Of a stretch of 64,000 nt of DNA, positions 63,825-64,000 are shown piece by piece (positions within the stretch are counted from its first letter, which is position 1; the number at the start of each line of letters is the position of its first letter). The notes under the pieces were generated by a model. That model saw only the letters and a program-made list of their open reading frames with translations. It did not search any database and had not been told where the DNA came from. Source of the DNA: Sanderia malayensis (taxonomy: Eukaryota; Cnidaria; Scyphozoa; Semaeostomeae; Pelagiidae); NCBI GenBank assembly GCA_013076295.1, contig RQOL01000775.1:25201-89200 (forward strand). The letters run 5' to 3'. The position numbers were made by a program, and so were the translations under genes.

Positions 63825-64000
63825 CGTAGAAAAATTGTGAGTTGTGATCAATTATTGAGAGAAAAAGAGAATAAACGAGAAAGGATAAGAACTTGGTGTG
63901 CATTGCGCATGCGATGTGTATTACAGAAACACAACTGACAACAGCACTTACAACATAAACCAGATATGAACACAACGTTCATATCCAACACAGTCTCCTG

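Overview
The window looks like nuclear DNA of an early-branching animal. A cnidarian (coral or sea anemone type) is my best guess and a sponge is possible. The evidence is one clearly conserved intron-bearing animal gene, clathrin light chain, set in AT-rich DNA dense with DNA transposons, MITEs, LINE, Penelope-like and BEL/Pao fragments. Nothing looks bacterial, and I saw no operons, rRNA, tRNA or CRISPR.

Layout. Positions 1-28328 (arm 1) and 28429-55992 (arm 2) are near-identical reverse complements around a gap of exactly 100 N (28329-28428). Paired coordinates sum to about 56757 near the gap and drift by only a few bases until three events: a tandem-repeat array with ten more units in arm 2, a 1.6-kb transposon present only in arm 1, and scattered small indels. 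The likeliest explanation is that two haplotypes of one locus were scaffolded head to head; a real giant palindrome is the alternative. From the gap outward each arm holds: the start of a retroelement ORF; a diverged 2-kb internal inverted repeat with pieces of a nuclease-like mobile gene; a BEL/Pao protease scrap; clathrin light chain (five exons, introns full of MITEs and nested inverted repeats); the first exon of a possible NYN-domain gene; a 3.9-4.8-kb TA-flanked inverted-repeat element carrying 74-bp and 87-bp tandem arrays; a Penelope-like element with reverse transcriptase and GIY-YIG endonuclease in opposite orientations; a 5'-truncated LINE; a GGTC-rich minisatellite; and exon 1 of a Mutator-like (MULE) transposase gene.

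Positions 55993-64000 are outside the palindrome: the rest of the MULE gene (its second exon damaged), a repeat block interrupted by a 1.27-kb long-TIR element, a 5'-truncated BEL/Pao element (integrase end plus 3' LTR), and a third, diverged copy of the NYN-like locus in arm 1 orientation that preserves the empty target site of the big TA element.

Only clathrin light chain can be called an ordinary host gene with confidence. It is intact in arm 2 (194 codons plus stop) and carries a one-base homopolymer insertion in arm 1. The rest is mainly a layered record of transposition, where comparing arm 1, arm 2 and the third copy gives exact element boundaries and target-site duplications.
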